Part shown: piece by piece, positions 7,833 through 16,682 of the stretch
Layout of the letters: every line of letters starts with the position of its first letter
Numbering within the stretch: the first letter of the stretch is position 1
Origin: Ketobacter sp.
GTDB taxonomy: Bacteria > Pseudomonadota > Gammaproteobacteria > Pseudomonadales > Ketobacteraceae
Assembly (NCBI RefSeq): GCF_003671495.1
Contig: NZ_RCHN01000018.1
Span: forward strand, 27,772 to 91,771
Reading direction: 5' to 3'
DNA: 64,000 nucleotides
Notes under the pieces: generated by a model
What the model was told of the DNA's origin: nothing
What the model saw: only the letters and a program-made list of their open reading frames with translations
Database searches by the model: none
Translations under genes and position numbers: made by a program

Positions 7833-8294
7833 ATGCCGCATTTTGTCTGGTCCAGTGAATTTGAACTGGGTATCCCGGTCATCGATGGCCAACACCGGCG
7901 CATCATTGATTACATCAATCGTGTTTATGACGTGTTGGAGCATGATCCCGACCAGGCCCGGATCAACGCCGTGCTGACCGACCTGGTGGACTACACCTTT
8001 TCCCATCTCACGTTTGAGGAAGCCATGCTGGAGGAAATTGGCTACGGCGACTTTGACAGTCATCAGCTGGCCCACCGAACCTTCACCAAGCTGATTGAAA
8101 CCCTGCGGCAGCGGGCGTTACAGGGGGAGTCGGTGGGGGCGGAGCTGGCGGCTTTCCTCAACAACTGGCTGATCACCCACATCATGGCGGAAGACGCTGG
8201 TTATGTGGATGCGGTGCAGGCGCACCTGGCGGGCAGCGAAGCGGGCCGGCGCCGCTACTGGTTGCACAAGGCCGTGACCCGTTATTTTCAATAG
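7833..8294 (+). CDS. bacteriohemerythrin (copy 2)
   Basis: A 153-residue paralogue of the preceding hemerythrin, starting MPHFVWSSEFELGIPVIDGQH. Ligands are present as DGQHRRI, SHLTFEEAM, HQLAH and HIMAED. The ATG at 7833 has an exact AGGAGG seven bases upstream, so the longer reading from 7794, which overlaps copy 1, is rejected. The two copies differ throughout and have no conserved DNA-level identity, so the duplication is old. Its stop converges with the diguanylate cyclase gene 19 bases away, which links oxygen-binding proteins and cyclic-di-GMP signalling by position only. Confidence 0.93.
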   Translation: MPHFVWSSEFELGIPVIDGQHRRIIDYINRVYDVLEHDPDQARINAVLTDLVDYTFSHLTFEEAMLEEIGYGDFDSHQLAHRTFTKLIETLRQRALQGESVGAELAAFLNNWLITHIMAEDAGYVDAVQAHLAGSEAGRRRYWLHKAVTRYFQ

Positions 8295-8313
8295 ACGCGG
8301 CACCCGCTGAGGG

Positions 8314-9306
8314 TCAGCCTGCGTCCACCTGGTCGGAATTATGATTGTGGTGTTTGTCGGCGTACATCCGCTCATCCACCAGTGACACCATACGGTCGAT
8401 GGCGGTTAACTCCTCCACCCCGAACAGACGATAGCCGATACTGACGCTGGGCTTCAGCGCTTCCAGCTCCCCACTGCAGAGGTTGGTCAGCTCGGAACGG
8501 ATGCGGGCCGCCATTTTCGGCAGAGCCTGGGCATCACCGGGCATCATCACCACCACAAACTCGTCACCGCCGATGCGGCCCGCCACATCGCTGTCCCGCA
8601 GCACATTGTGAATGGCCGTGGCCAGGGCCGAGATGGTTTTGTCTCCCAGGCGGTGGCCGTACTGGTCGTTGATCTGCTTGAGCCGATCCAGATCCAGGTA
8701 CATCACCCCTACGCTTTGTTTCAGGCGCTGGGCCAGGCGCACGTGCTTTTCCGCCTGGATAAAAAAGCCACGACGATTGAGCAGGCGGGTCAGTTCATCC
8801 TTGGTGGACAATTCCAGCAACTGTAAAAACTGGCTATTGAGGAGCAGATCCCCTTCCACCAGATCGCGGAACTGCCACAGCAACTCCTGATAGGTGCGGT
8901 TGTAGTGGGTGACGGCAAAATCCAGCACGCAAATCGTGCCGAAACAGGCGCCGTCAGGCCAATAGATGGGGACCCCGAGAAACGAATTGATACGGTGGGA
9001 CTGCACCACCGGGTTATCCTGCCATTCCGGCATGGTGGTGGCGTGATTCACGTACAGAGGTCCGGCCAGGCGGATCACCTCGGCACTGAACAGCTTCGCC
9101 TCTTTGGCAAAACGTTCGCCGGCCTGATAGGGCGAGTTCGCATTCTTGTTGCCGATGACAACCTGGTAGCCGTGGGAGGTGGACTGGATGATATAAACTG
9201 CAGGGGATTCATACAGTTTCGCTACCAGATCCACTGTGGTCTGCCACTTTTTCAGGGAAATCATCGGATTCTGTTGTTCAAGAATCCATTCGTCACGATT
9301 GAACAT
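8314..9306 (-). CDS. GAF-GGDEF diguanylate cyclase
   Basis: A 330-residue soluble enzyme expected to make cyclic-di-GMP from two GTP. Residues about 20-150 form a GAF sensor (SFLGVPIYWPDGACFGTICVLDF), and about 165-320 the GGDEF domain. The active site GGDEFVVVMM is intact, and RDSD five residues before it is a complete inhibitory I-site, so product feedback is expected. There is no membrane segment, so the signal is cytosolic. The start at 9306 lacks a strong ribosome site; the second methionine (QNPMISLKKW) is an alternative. It converges with the hemerythrin pair. Confidence 0.9.
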   Translation of the reverse strand: MFNRDEWILEQQNPMISLKKWQTTVDLVAKLYESPAVYIIQSTSHGYQVVIGNKNANSPYQAGERFAKEAKLFSAEVIRLAGPLYVNHATTMPEWQDNPVVQSHRINSFLGVPIYWPDGACFGTICVLDFAVTHYNRTYQELLWQFRDLVEGDLLLNSQFLQLLELSTKDELTRLLNRRGFFIQAEKHVRLAQRLKQSVGVMYLDLDRLKQINDQYGHRLGDKTISALATAIHNVLRDSDVAGRIGGDEFVVVMMPGDAQALPKMAARIRSELTNLCSGELEALKPSVSIGYRLFGVEELTAIDRMVSLVDERMYADKHHNHNSDQVDAG

Positions 9307-9409
9307 AACCGATGATCATCTTGGTGGGTGTTATTCCGAGTATAGCCAGATTTGCTGATGGCAGGCGTATTCTGCTCGCAAATTGGAAAAAAATCACAAA
9401 AAACCGAAC

Positions 9410-10861
9410 TTAATGACGCCAGAACATGGGGGTAAACAGTACCAGCAAGGTGAAAATCTCCAGTCGCCCCAACAGCATGGCGAAGCACAGTATCCATTTG
9501 GCGGTGTCGCTGATCTCCCCGTAGTGCACCGAGACCGTGCCGATACCCGGACCCAGGTTGTTGAGGCAGGCGGCCACCGCGGAAAAGCCGCTGATGAAAT
9601 CCAGCCCGGTGGCCAGCATGGCCAGGAACAGAACGCAGAAGCTGATCAGGTAAATCCCGAAAAACCCCCAGACCGCCTCGATCACCCGATCCGGTACCGC
9701 TTTATTGGAGAGCTTGATGATCATCACCGCATTGGGGTGGATCAGGCGGCGGATTTCCCGCAGGCCCTGCTTGAACATCAGGTACACCCGAATCGCCTTG
9801 ATGCCGCCGCCGGTGGAAGCCGCACAGGCACCTACAAAGCTGCCCATGATCAGGGCGGTGGCCAGCAACGGGTGCCAGGCCGAGAAATCCGCCACCCCAT
9901 AACCGGTGGTGGTGCCGATGGAGACGGTTTCAAACAGGGCATGGCGGGCCGCCAGCAACGGATCGGAATATTCATTGGTGAGCAGCAATCCGACAAACAC
10001 CAGCAGGCTGATGCTCAACAGCACCGTGATGTAGAAGCGGAATTCCGGATCCTGGAAATAGGAAAAAACATTACGCCGCCGCCAGGCCAGAAAATGCAGG
10101 CCGAAGTTCACCCCCGCCAACAGCATGAACAGCACCGTCACCAGCTCGATGCTGGTACTTTGGAAATAGCCGATGCTGGCGTCGTGGGTGGAAAACCCGC
10201 CGATGGCCACGGTGGAAAAGCTGTGGCTGATGGCATCGAACACACTCATGCCACAGAGCCAGTACGCCAGGGCACAGGCCAGGGTCAACGACACATAGAT
10301 GTACCAGAGGGCCTTGGCTGTCTCGGTGATGCGCGGGGTGAGTTTGTTGTCCTTCACCGGGCCGGGGGCTTCCGCCCGGTACAACTGCATACCGCCCACA
10401 CCGAGCATGGGCAGGATCGCCACCGCCAGCACGATGATTCCCATGCCACCCAACCATTGCAATTGCTGGCGATAGAAGAGGATGGACTTGGGCAGCGCGT
10501 CGATGCCGCTGATGACGGTGGCACCGGTGGTGGTCAAACCGGAAATGGATTCAAACACCGCATCCGCCACATCCATGTGGGGTTCATCCCCCAGCATAAA
10601 CGGAATGGCGCCGAACAACCCCAGCACGGTCCAGAACAGCACCACCACCACGAACCCATCCCGCACCCGCAAATCCTGTTTGCGATTCTGCACCGGCAGC
10701 CAGCACAGCAGGCCTGCCACCAGGGTGATGGCAAAGGCGTAGATGAACTGTTGGGCGCCACCGTCGTTGTAGATCAGGGCCACCAGGGCCGGCAACAGCA
10801 TGGTGCTGCTGTAGACCATCAGCAGCAGGCCAAGAATGCGAAGGATGACGGCTGGATGCAT
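9410..10861 (-). CDS. trkH: TrkH potassium uptake channel subunit
   Basis: A 483-residue inner-membrane protein that forms the K+ pathway of the Trk system with TrkA as regulatory subunit. It has about ten hydrophobic segments arranged as repeated membrane-pore-membrane units. Filter-type stretches include SGLTTTGATVISGID, ALNNLGPGIGTVS at the C-terminal side and SIGTTTGYG. Length matches TrkH (about 483). It is the last gene of the def-fmt-rsmB-trkA-trkH operon and begins 21 bases after the trkA stop. Confidence 0.95.
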   Translation of the reverse strand: MHPAVILRILGLLLMVYSSTMLLPALVALIYNDGGAQQFIYAFAITLVAGLLCWLPVQNRKQDLRVRDGFVVVVLFWTVLGLFGAIPFMLGDEPHMDVADAVFESISGLTTTGATVISGIDALPKSILFYRQQLQWLGGMGIIVLAVAILPMLGVGGMQLYRAEAPGPVKDNKLTPRITETAKALWYIYVSLTLACALAYWLCGMSVFDAISHSFSTVAIGGFSTHDASIGYFQSTSIELVTVLFMLLAGVNFGLHFLAWRRRNVFSYFQDPEFRFYITVLLSISLLVFVGLLLTNEYSDPLLAARHALFETVSIGTTTGYGVADFSAWHPLLATALIMGSFVGACAASTGGGIKAIRVYLMFKQGLREIRRLIHPNAVMIIKLSNKAVPDRVIEAVWGFFGIYLISFCVLFLAMLATGLDFISGFSAVAACLNNLGPGIGTVSVHYGEISDTAKWILCFAMLLGRLEIFTLLVLFTPMFWRH

Positions 10862-10882
10862 GGTTGCGTTGGGTTCCCCGGT

Positions 10883-12259
10883 TTAAAAGAAAGTAATGCC
10901 CACCTGGAAGAGCCGTTCCACATCCTGGATACGACGCTTGTCGATCAGGAACAGCACCACGTGATCGTCGGATTCCACCACAATGTCGTCGTGGGCGATC
11001 AGCACCTGATCCTGGCGCACAATGGCGCCGATGGTGGTGCCTTCCGGCAGGTCAATGTCGCCGATGGCCTTGCCCACCACCTTGGAGGACTTCTCGTCAC
11101 CGTGGGCAATGGCCTCGATGGCTTCCGCCGCACCCCGGCGCAGGGAATGCACGTTGGCCACGTCACCGCGCCGCACGTGGGTGAGCAGGCTGCCGATGGT
11201 GGCCTGTTGCGGTGAGATGGCAATGTCGATATCACCGCCCTGCACCAGGTCCACATAGGCGGGGTTGTTGATCAGCGTCATCACCTTGCGTGCGCCCAGG
11301 CGCTTGGCCAGCATGGAAGACATGATGTTGGCTTCGTCGTCGTTGGTGACGGCAATAAAAATATCCGTGTCTTCCACGCTTTCTTCCAGCAGCAGATCCT
11401 GGTCCGAGGCGTTGCCGCGGATGACGATGGTTTTATTGAGTTTCTCCGCCAGGAATTCGCAACGGCTCTGGTTGCGCTCGATGATCTTCACCTGATAGCG
11501 GCTTTCCAGCGCCTCACACAGGCGCTCCCCGATATTACCGCCGCCGGCGATGATGATTTTTTTGTAGTTGTGTTCCAGTCCCCGCAACTCGCTCATCACC
11601 GCCCGGATGTGATTTTTGGCGGCGATGAAGAACACCTCGTCGTCGGCTTCGATGATGGTGGTGCCTTCGGGAATGATGGGACGATCACGGCGGAAGATGG
11701 CCGCCACCCGGGTGTCCACCGCCGGCATGTGCTGGCGCAGGTAGCGCAGCTCACGCCCCACCAGTGGGCCGTTGAAATAGGCCTTCACCGCCACCAGCTG
11801 CAGTTTGCCCTCGGCAAAGTCCAGCACCTGCAGGGCGCCGGGGTGTTCGATCAGGCGGGTGATGTGGTTGGTCACCACCTGTTCCGGAGAAATAATGACG
11901 TCGATGGGAAAGGCTTCGTTGCCAAACAGGCCTTTGCTTTTGGCCAGGTAACTGGCTGCCCGCACCCGGGCGATTTTGGTGGGGGTACGGTGCAGGGAAT
12001 AGGCTACCTGACAGGCCACCATATTGATCTCGTCACTGTTGGTGACGGCGATCAGCATATCCGCGTCGTCGGCACCGGCCTGCCGTAGTACGCTGGGATA
12101 GGAGGCCATGCCATTCACCGTGCGGATGTCATAACGGTCCTGCAGTTCATGCAAACGTTCGGAATCGGTATCCACCACGGTGATGTCGTTGTGCTCACTG
12201 GCCAGGTTGGCAGCCAGTGTGCCGCCCACTTGGCCGGCCCCAAGAATAATGATCTTCAT
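10883..12259 (-). CDS. trkA: TrkA, NAD-binding regulator of Trk potassium uptake
   Basis: A 458-residue peripheral membrane protein with two RCK units. Each begins with a Rossmann motif: [16 protein letters not shown] at residue 1 and [18 protein letters not shown] near residue 233. TrkA binds NAD(H) or ATP and gates TrkH. Length and duplicated layout match E. coli TrkA (458). The gene lies between rsmB and trkH, as in many gammaproteobacteria. Confidence 0.96.
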   Translation of the reverse strand: MKIIILGAGQVGGTLAANLASEHNDITVVDTDSERLHELQDRYDIRTVNGMASYPSVLRQAGADDADMLIAVTNSDEINMVACQVAYSLHRTPTKIARVRAASYLAKSKGLFGNEAFPIDVIISPEQVVTNHITRLIEHPGALQVLDFAEGKLQLVAVKAYFNGPLVGRELRYLRQHMPAVDTRVAAIFRRDRPIIPEGTTIIEADDEVFFIAAKNHIRAVMSELRGLEHNYKKIIIAGGGNIGERLCEALESRYQVKIIERNQSRCEFLAEKLNKTIVIRGNASDQDLLLEESVEDTDIFIAVTNDDEANIMSSMLAKRLGARKVMTLINNPAYVDLVQGGDIDIAISPQQATIGSLLTHVRRGDVANVHSLRRGAAEAIEAIAHGDEKSSKVVGKAIGDIDLPEGTTIGAIVRQDQVLIAHDDIVVESDDHVVLFLIDKRRIQDVERLFQVGITFF

Positions 12260-12364
12260 GCTGCTCTATCGCTGTTTTGGTTGGGTTTCATGGCAACGGT
12301 CACATCCTATCACGATCGGCATTTCGGCAGCACTGCGCTTGTGTGACCTCATGTTGCAGCAGGC

Positions 12365-13714
12365 TCACGCTGGCGTGGCGCTGTGCAGTATTCTGGCATA
12401 GTAAAAGCCGTCGTGACCCTGGCGGCTGGGGAACAACTGGCGCCCGGCTTCGCAGGCCTGGCCCCAGGGTGCCTCGATGATGGATTCCACGGCGCGCGGC
12501 TGATGCTTGAGGAACGGGTTGACCACCCGGCTGTTCTCCTGGGGCAGGACGGAACAGGTGGCGTACAACAGGGTGCCGCCGGGCTTTAACAGGGCAAAGG
12601 CAATCTGCAACAGGCGCTGTTGGGTGTCTGCCAGTTTGCCGATGTCGGCCCGTTTGCGCAGCCACTTGATGTCCGGATGACGCCGGATCACACCGGTGGC
12701 AGAGCAGGGTGCGTCCAGCAGAATTCGATCGAACCGCGCATGGGGATGATCCTGGGCGTACTGTTCCAGGCTGCTGTGCTGCAGGGTGGCGTTGAGGTGG
12801 AGCCGGTTCAGGTTGTCCTGCACCCGGGTCAGGCGGCGGGCGTCCATGTCCAGGGCCACCAATTCCGCCAGCGCCGGTTGTTGTTCCAGCAAGTGACCGG
12901 TCTTGCCACCGGGGGCCGCGCAGGCATCCAGAATGCGCTCGCCGGGCTGGGGGTCCAACAGGAACGCACTCAGTTGCGCTGCTTCATCCTGCACTGACAC
13001 CGCCCCCTCATCAAACCCGGGCAGCTCGCTGACCTCCCTGGCCTTCTCCAGATAAACGGCGCTGGCAGCCCATTGCCCGGCGCGGGCGCTGATATTGCGT
13101 TCCCTCAGCCGTGCCAGATATTGCTCGCGGCTGCCCTGGCGGACGTTGACCCGCAGGCACATGGGGCCCGGCTCGTTGTTGGCGTTAAACACGCTGGGCG
13201 CCTGCTGGGGCCAGGCCGCTTCAATGGCATCCACCAGCCATTTGGGGTGGGCGGTCTGAATGGGGGTGGTGTCCGGCAGTCCGGATTCCAGCAGGGCCTT
13301 GTCCCGTTGCGCGGTGCGCAGCATGCCGTTGATGACCTTTACCGCCCAGTCCTGTTGCAGCTGGCGGCAGGCTTCCACGGTTTCAGAAATGGCGGCGTGA
13401 TCGGGAATGCGCAGGTAGAACATCTGGTACAGGCCCACCAGCAACAGGGCATGGAGTTGCGCGTCCTTGGGTTTGAACGGTTGGCGAATCAATGGCGCCG
13501 CCAGCTTGTCCAGGCGGGTGTACCAGCGGCACACTCCAAAACAGAGCTCCTGCAGCAGGCCCTGGTCTTTTTCCTCACTGGCCACCTGGGGCAGCAGGTC
13601 TGACAGGGAGCGCGGCTGGTGCTGCTGGCGGTTGAGGGGCAGTACCTGCTCCAGCAGTACCGCAGCGCGGGCGCGGGTGTTTAAGCTCGGCGAGAGCCGG
13701 GTTTGCGCGCTCAA
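12365..13714 (-). CDS. rsmB: RsmB, 16S rRNA m5C967 methyltransferase
   Basis: A 449-residue SAM-dependent enzyme that methylates C967 of 16S rRNA. It has an NusB-like N-terminal domain (about 1-140), and the catalytic motifs [15 protein letters not shown] and [11 protein letters not shown], the two cysteines of m5C methyltransferases. [15 protein letters not shown] is the SAM motif. I chose a TTG start at 13714 because it overlaps the fmt stop (TTGA) and homology begins there; the reading continues upstream for 72 codons but that part lies inside fmt and looks like a shadow. About 105 bases separate it from trkA. Confidence 0.93.
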   Translation of the reverse strand: MSAQTRLSPSLNTRARAAVLLEQVLPLNRQQHQPRSLSDLLPQVASEEKDQGLLQELCFGVCRWYTRLDKLAAPLIRQPFKPKDAQLHALLLVGLYQMFYLRIPDHAAISETVEACRQLQQDWAVKVINGMLRTAQRDKALLESGLPDTTPIQTAHPKWLVDAIEAAWPQQAPSVFNANNEPGPMCLRVNVRQGSREQYLARLRERNISARAGQWAASAVYLEKAREVSELPGFDEGAVSVQDEAAQLSAFLLDPQPGERILDACAAPGGKTGHLLEQQPALAELVALDMDARRLTRVQDNLNRLHLNATLQHSSLEQYAQDHPHARFDRILLDAPCSATGVIRRHPDIKWLRKRADIGKLADTQQRLLQIAFALLKPGGTLLYATCSVLPQENSRVVNPFLKHQPRAVESIIEAPWGQACEAGRQLFPSRQGHDGFYYARILHSATPA

Positions 13715-14673
13715 AGGAAGCGGGCCCCCAATGCAAACCAGTCCGCCCTGGCGTTCAGAATGTCTGCCACCGGCAGGCGTTTTGCGCCCGGCAATTGCAG
13801 TTCCAGCAAGCGCAGAACACCGCTGCCGGTGGCCACGTCCAGGCTGTCCTTGTTCACCGCCAGCAAGGTGCCGGGGATGGTGTCCTCGACGGCTGGCGGT
13901 GCGGGCTGCTCCAGTGCCTGGCTGCGCCACACCCGCAGGGTGTTACCGTTCAGTTCCGTGTGGGCCACCGGCCAGGGGTTAAAGGCCCGCACCAGATTGT
14001 TCAGCTCGAAGGCGGAGCGGCTCCAGTCCAGGCGGCCCTCCTCTTTGCTGAGTTTGTGGGCGTAGGTGGCCAGGCTGTTGTCCTGGGGTTCCAGGGTGGC
14101 GCTGCCGTCGGCGATCTGTTCCAGGGTGTCCAGAATGGCCTTGCCGCCCATGTCCGCCAGGCGGTCGTGCAGGCTGCCGCCGGTATCATCCGCCGCAATG
14201 GGCGTGCAGGCTTTCAACAGCATGGCGCCGGTGTCCAGGCCCACGTCCATCTGCATGATGGTGACCCCGGACTCGGTGTCACCGGCGGCGATGGCGCGCT
14301 GGATGGGGGCGGCGCCGCGCCAGCGGGGCAGTAGGCTGGCATGCACGTTGATGCAGCCCAGGCGGGGTGCTTCCAGCACGGCCCGGGGCAGGATCAGGCC
14401 ATAGGCCACCACCACCATCAGGTCGGCGTTGAGGGCAGCCAGTTGGGCCCGGTCGGGTTCGGCTTTGAAATTCAGGGGCTGGTACACGGCAATGTCCTGC
14501 TCCTGGGCGAGGGCTTTCACCGGGCTGGGGGTAAGTTTGCGGCCGCGGCCGGCGGGCCGGTCCGGTTGGGTATAGCAGGCAATAACCCGGTGGCGGGAGC
14601 CCAGGATGGACTGCAGCACTGTGGCGGCAAAATCAGGGGTGCCCGCAAAGACGATGTTCAGGGGTTCACTCAC
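13711..14673 (-). CDS. fmt: Fmt, methionyl-tRNA formyltransferase
   Basis: A 320-residue enzyme that formylates initiator Met-tRNA using 10-formyl-THF. It opens [12 protein letters not shown] and carries the formyltransferase signature [21 protein letters not shown] with catalytic His. The start is GTG with AAGGA six bases before it. def lies 29 bases upstream and rsmB overlaps its end by four bases, the classic def-fmt-rsmB arrangement. Confidence 0.96.
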   Translation of the reverse strand: MSEPLNIVFAGTPDFAATVLQSILGSRHRVIACYTQPDRPAGRGRKLTPSPVKALAQEQDIAVYQPLNFKAEPDRAQLAALNADLMVVVAYGLILPRAVLEAPRLGCINVHASLLPRWRGAAPIQRAIAAGDTESGVTIMQMDVGLDTGAMLLKACTPIAADDTGGSLHDRLADMGGKAILDTLEQIADGSATLEPQDNSLATYAHKLSKEEGRLDWSRSAFELNNLVRAFNPWPVAHTELNGNTLRVWRSQALEQPAPPAVEDTIPGTLLAVNKDSLDVATGSGVLRLLELQLPGAKRLPVADILNARADWFALGARFL

Positions 14674-14702
14674 AGGGGGTCCTTAGCGATTGGCGGAGCG
14701 CA

Positions 14703-15215
14703 TCAGCGGGCCTTGACCCGCTCCTTCTGTTCTTTCACCAGCTTCTTGCGGATGCGCTCCCGCTTCAGCTTGGAGATGTGGTCCACGAACAGTTTGCCGT
14801 CCAGGTGATCCAGTTCGTGCTGGATACAGACCGAGAGAATCCCGTCGCATTCCATCTCGAAGGGCTCCCCATCACGGTTCAGGGCCTGCAGCCGGATTTT
14901 CTCAGCCCGGGTCACGGTTTCGTAATAACCGGGCACCGACAGGCAGCCTTCATCGAAATCCTGTTCGCCGGAGATCACTTCATATTCCGGGTTAATCAGT
15001 ACCAGAGGCTGGTTTTTTTCTTCGCTCACATCGATCACAACAATCCGCTGGTGTACGTTCACCTGGGTGGCGGCCAGGCCGATACCGGGGGCTTCGTACA
15101 TGGTTTCCAGCATGTCGTCGGTGAGCTTGCGTATATTGTCGTCAACTTTTGTGACCGGCTTGGCCTTTGTACGCAGACGAGGGTCAGGAAATTCAAGAAT
15201 ATCCAGTATTGCCAT
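14703..15215 (-). CDS. def: Def, peptide deformylase
   Basis: A 170-residue Fe2+ hydrolase that removes the formyl group from nascent proteins. The three motifs are complete: [18 protein letters not shown] with the metal cysteine, and QHELDHLDG with the HExxH pair. It is the first gene of the def-fmt-rsmB-trkA-trkH operon and is transcribed away from the LysM gene. Confidence 0.97.
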   Translation of the reverse strand: MAILDILEFPDPRLRTKAKPVTKVDDNIRKLTDDMLETMYEAPGIGLAATQVNVHQRIVVIDVSEEKNQPLVLINPEYEVISGEQDFDEGCLSVPGYYETVTRAEKIRLQALNRDGEPFEMECDGILSVCIQHELDHLDGKLFVDHISKLKRERIRKKLVKEQKERVKAR

Positions 15216-15235
15216 CTTGAGAATGCCACTTTTCT

Positions 15236-15241
15236 AGTATA
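15236..15241 (-). promoter_or_regulatory. possible -10 element of the def operon
   Basis: The minus strand reads GTTATACTAG about 20 bases before the def start; TATACT fits a sigma-70 -10 box. I see no good -35 at 16-18 bp, so this is a weak call. Confidence 0.35.
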
Positions 15242-15463
15242 ACTATAGATATTGTTGCTAAGATTATGATCATACAGGATTTGCTGTGTTGGTTTTTGCC
15301 AAACTTGGCTAAACTGTTAGTCAGATTGCGTAAAACACAACACCGTAAAACCGGTCTATAGTGAAATGAAGGCTGATTCCAGGGTGCTGGTGTTTTGCCG
15401 TTTCCCATATGCCAAAATTTGCCTGGGTTATCAGGCACCGATAATGATAAAGGGATTCTCACC

Positions 15464-16513
15464 ATGATGAAATCATTTCTCAGGCTGGCTGGTGGCTGTT
15501 TGCTCGGCATCGCCATGCAGGTCTCCGCGGTTGAATTGAAGCCCGGTCACCCTGATGTGTATCCGGTGAAGCAAGGCGACACCCTGTGGGACATCTCCAA
15601 TGCCTTCCTGAGCGATCCCTGGTTATGGCCCGAACTGTGGCATGTAAACCCCCAGATCAACAACCCGCACCTGATTTATCCCGGCGATCTGATCAAGCTG
15701 GTGTATGTCAACGGCAAGCCCGGCCTGACTGTGGAGCGTGGCCCCATGGTGTTCAAAAAAGGCGACACCGTGAAGCTGACTCCCCAGGTGCGCTCCGAAC
15801 CCCTGAAATCCGTGATCCCCGCCATCCCGCTGGAGCATATCCAGAGCTTTCTCAAGAACAACCGGGTGATGACCGAAGAAGAGATCGACGCCTCCCCTTA
15901 TATCCTGTCCGGTGATGAGGACCACATCGTCATGGGTCTGGGTGACTATATGTACGCCCGCTACCAGCCCGGCTGGGAGGATGCGCAGCAGGCCTATGGT
16001 GTGTATCGCAAGGGCCCTGCCTATATTGATCCGGAAACCAAGGAGTTGCTGGGCTTTGCGGCCCTGGACCTGGGTCTGGCCCGCTTTGAAAGCAGCGAAG
16101 ATGAAGTGGCCCGCTTCAAGATCACCAACTCCAACGAAGACATCCGCCCCAACGACCGGTTGATTCCCACCGAAGAGCGTAAAGTGGATTCGGTGTTCTA
16201 TCCCAAATCACCGGATATGGAAGTGAACGGGGAAATCCTGCATGTGTTCAGCGGCGTGCGCAATGTGAGCCAATATGATGTGGTGGTGCTGAACCGCGGT
16301 GACCGCGACGGCATGAGCATCGGCGATGTGCTGGCGGTGCACACCAAGGGCTCCATCGTCAAAGACCGCATCACCAAGGAGCTGGTGAAACTGCCGGATG
16401 AACGGCGCGGCATTCTGATGGTGTTCCGCACCTTTGAAAAAGTCAGCTATGGCCTGATTTTGCGGGCGGAAGCGCCGCTGAAAGTGGGTGACTTTGTGAA
16501 GAACCCCACCTGA
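15464..16513 (+). CDS. secreted LysM-domain protein of the DprA locus
   Basis: A 349-residue exported protein. A signal peptide (MMKSFLRLAGGCLLGIAMQVSA) is followed by a LysM domain: DVYPVKQGDTLWDISNAFL, LWHVNPQINNPHLIYPGD, which binds peptidoglycan. The remaining 280 residues show no catalytic motif I recognise. Proteins of this type occur upstream of dprA between def and dprA in many Pseudomonas-like genomes. The start was placed at the first of two adjacent ATGs; the longer reading from 15395 has no signal peptide at its start. It is followed by an intrinsic terminator. Confidence 0.88.
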   Translation: MMKSFLRLAGGCLLGIAMQVSAVELKPGHPDVYPVKQGDTLWDISNAFLSDPWLWPELWHVNPQINNPHLIYPGDLIKLVYVNGKPGLTVERGPMVFKKGDTVKLTPQVRSEPLKSVIPAIPLEHIQSFLKNNRVMTEEEIDASPYILSGDEDHIVMGLGDYMYARYQPGWEDAQQAYGVYRKGPAYIDPETKELLGFAALDLGLARFESSEDEVARFKITNSNEDIRPNDRLIPTEERKVDSVFYPKSPDMEVNGEILHVFSGVRNVSQYDVVVLNRGDRDGMSIGDVLAVHTKGSIVKDRITKELVKLPDERRGILMVFRTFEKVSYGLILRAEAPLKVGDFVKNPT

Positions 16514-16537
16514 TACCGGTTTGAATCCGAAATCCCC

Positions 16538-16565
16538 AAAAGCCCGCTCCTACGTGCGGGCTTTT
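16538..16565 (+). terminator. intrinsic terminator after the LysM gene
   Basis: AAAAGCCCGC, an 8-base loop, then GCGGGCTTTT form a perfect 10-bp inverted repeat ending in four T residues, 24 bases past the LysM stop. Confidence 0.85.
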
Positions 16566-16642
16566 GCGTGTCTGGGCTTCCGGTAAGCTTGTACCTGGGA
16601 ACCAACCGGATTAGTTTTTCGCGCGCAGAAGATAACCTTGTC

Positions 16643-16648
16643 TATACT
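16643..16648 (+). promoter_or_regulatory. possible -10 element of the GGDEF-EAL gene
   Basis: TATACT lies 34 bases before the ATG of the GGDEF-EAL gene and just after the upstream terminator. The -35 candidate is poor (T-rich, 16616-16621). Confidence 0.35.
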
Positions 16649-16682
16649 CTGATAAGGCTCTTCAACGATATGTTCTTATTCC

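Noticed and set aside
9383..11215. 610-codon plus-strand open frame opposite trkH/trkA
   Set aside because: It is antisense to two clear potassium-uptake genes, rich in His, Gln and Gly as expected for a high-GC shadow, with no recognisable domain.
12365..13930. RsmB starting 72 codons earlier at 13930
   Set aside because: The extra stretch lies inside fmt in another frame, is unlike any RsmB N-terminus, and a TTG overlapping the fmt stop gives the expected start.
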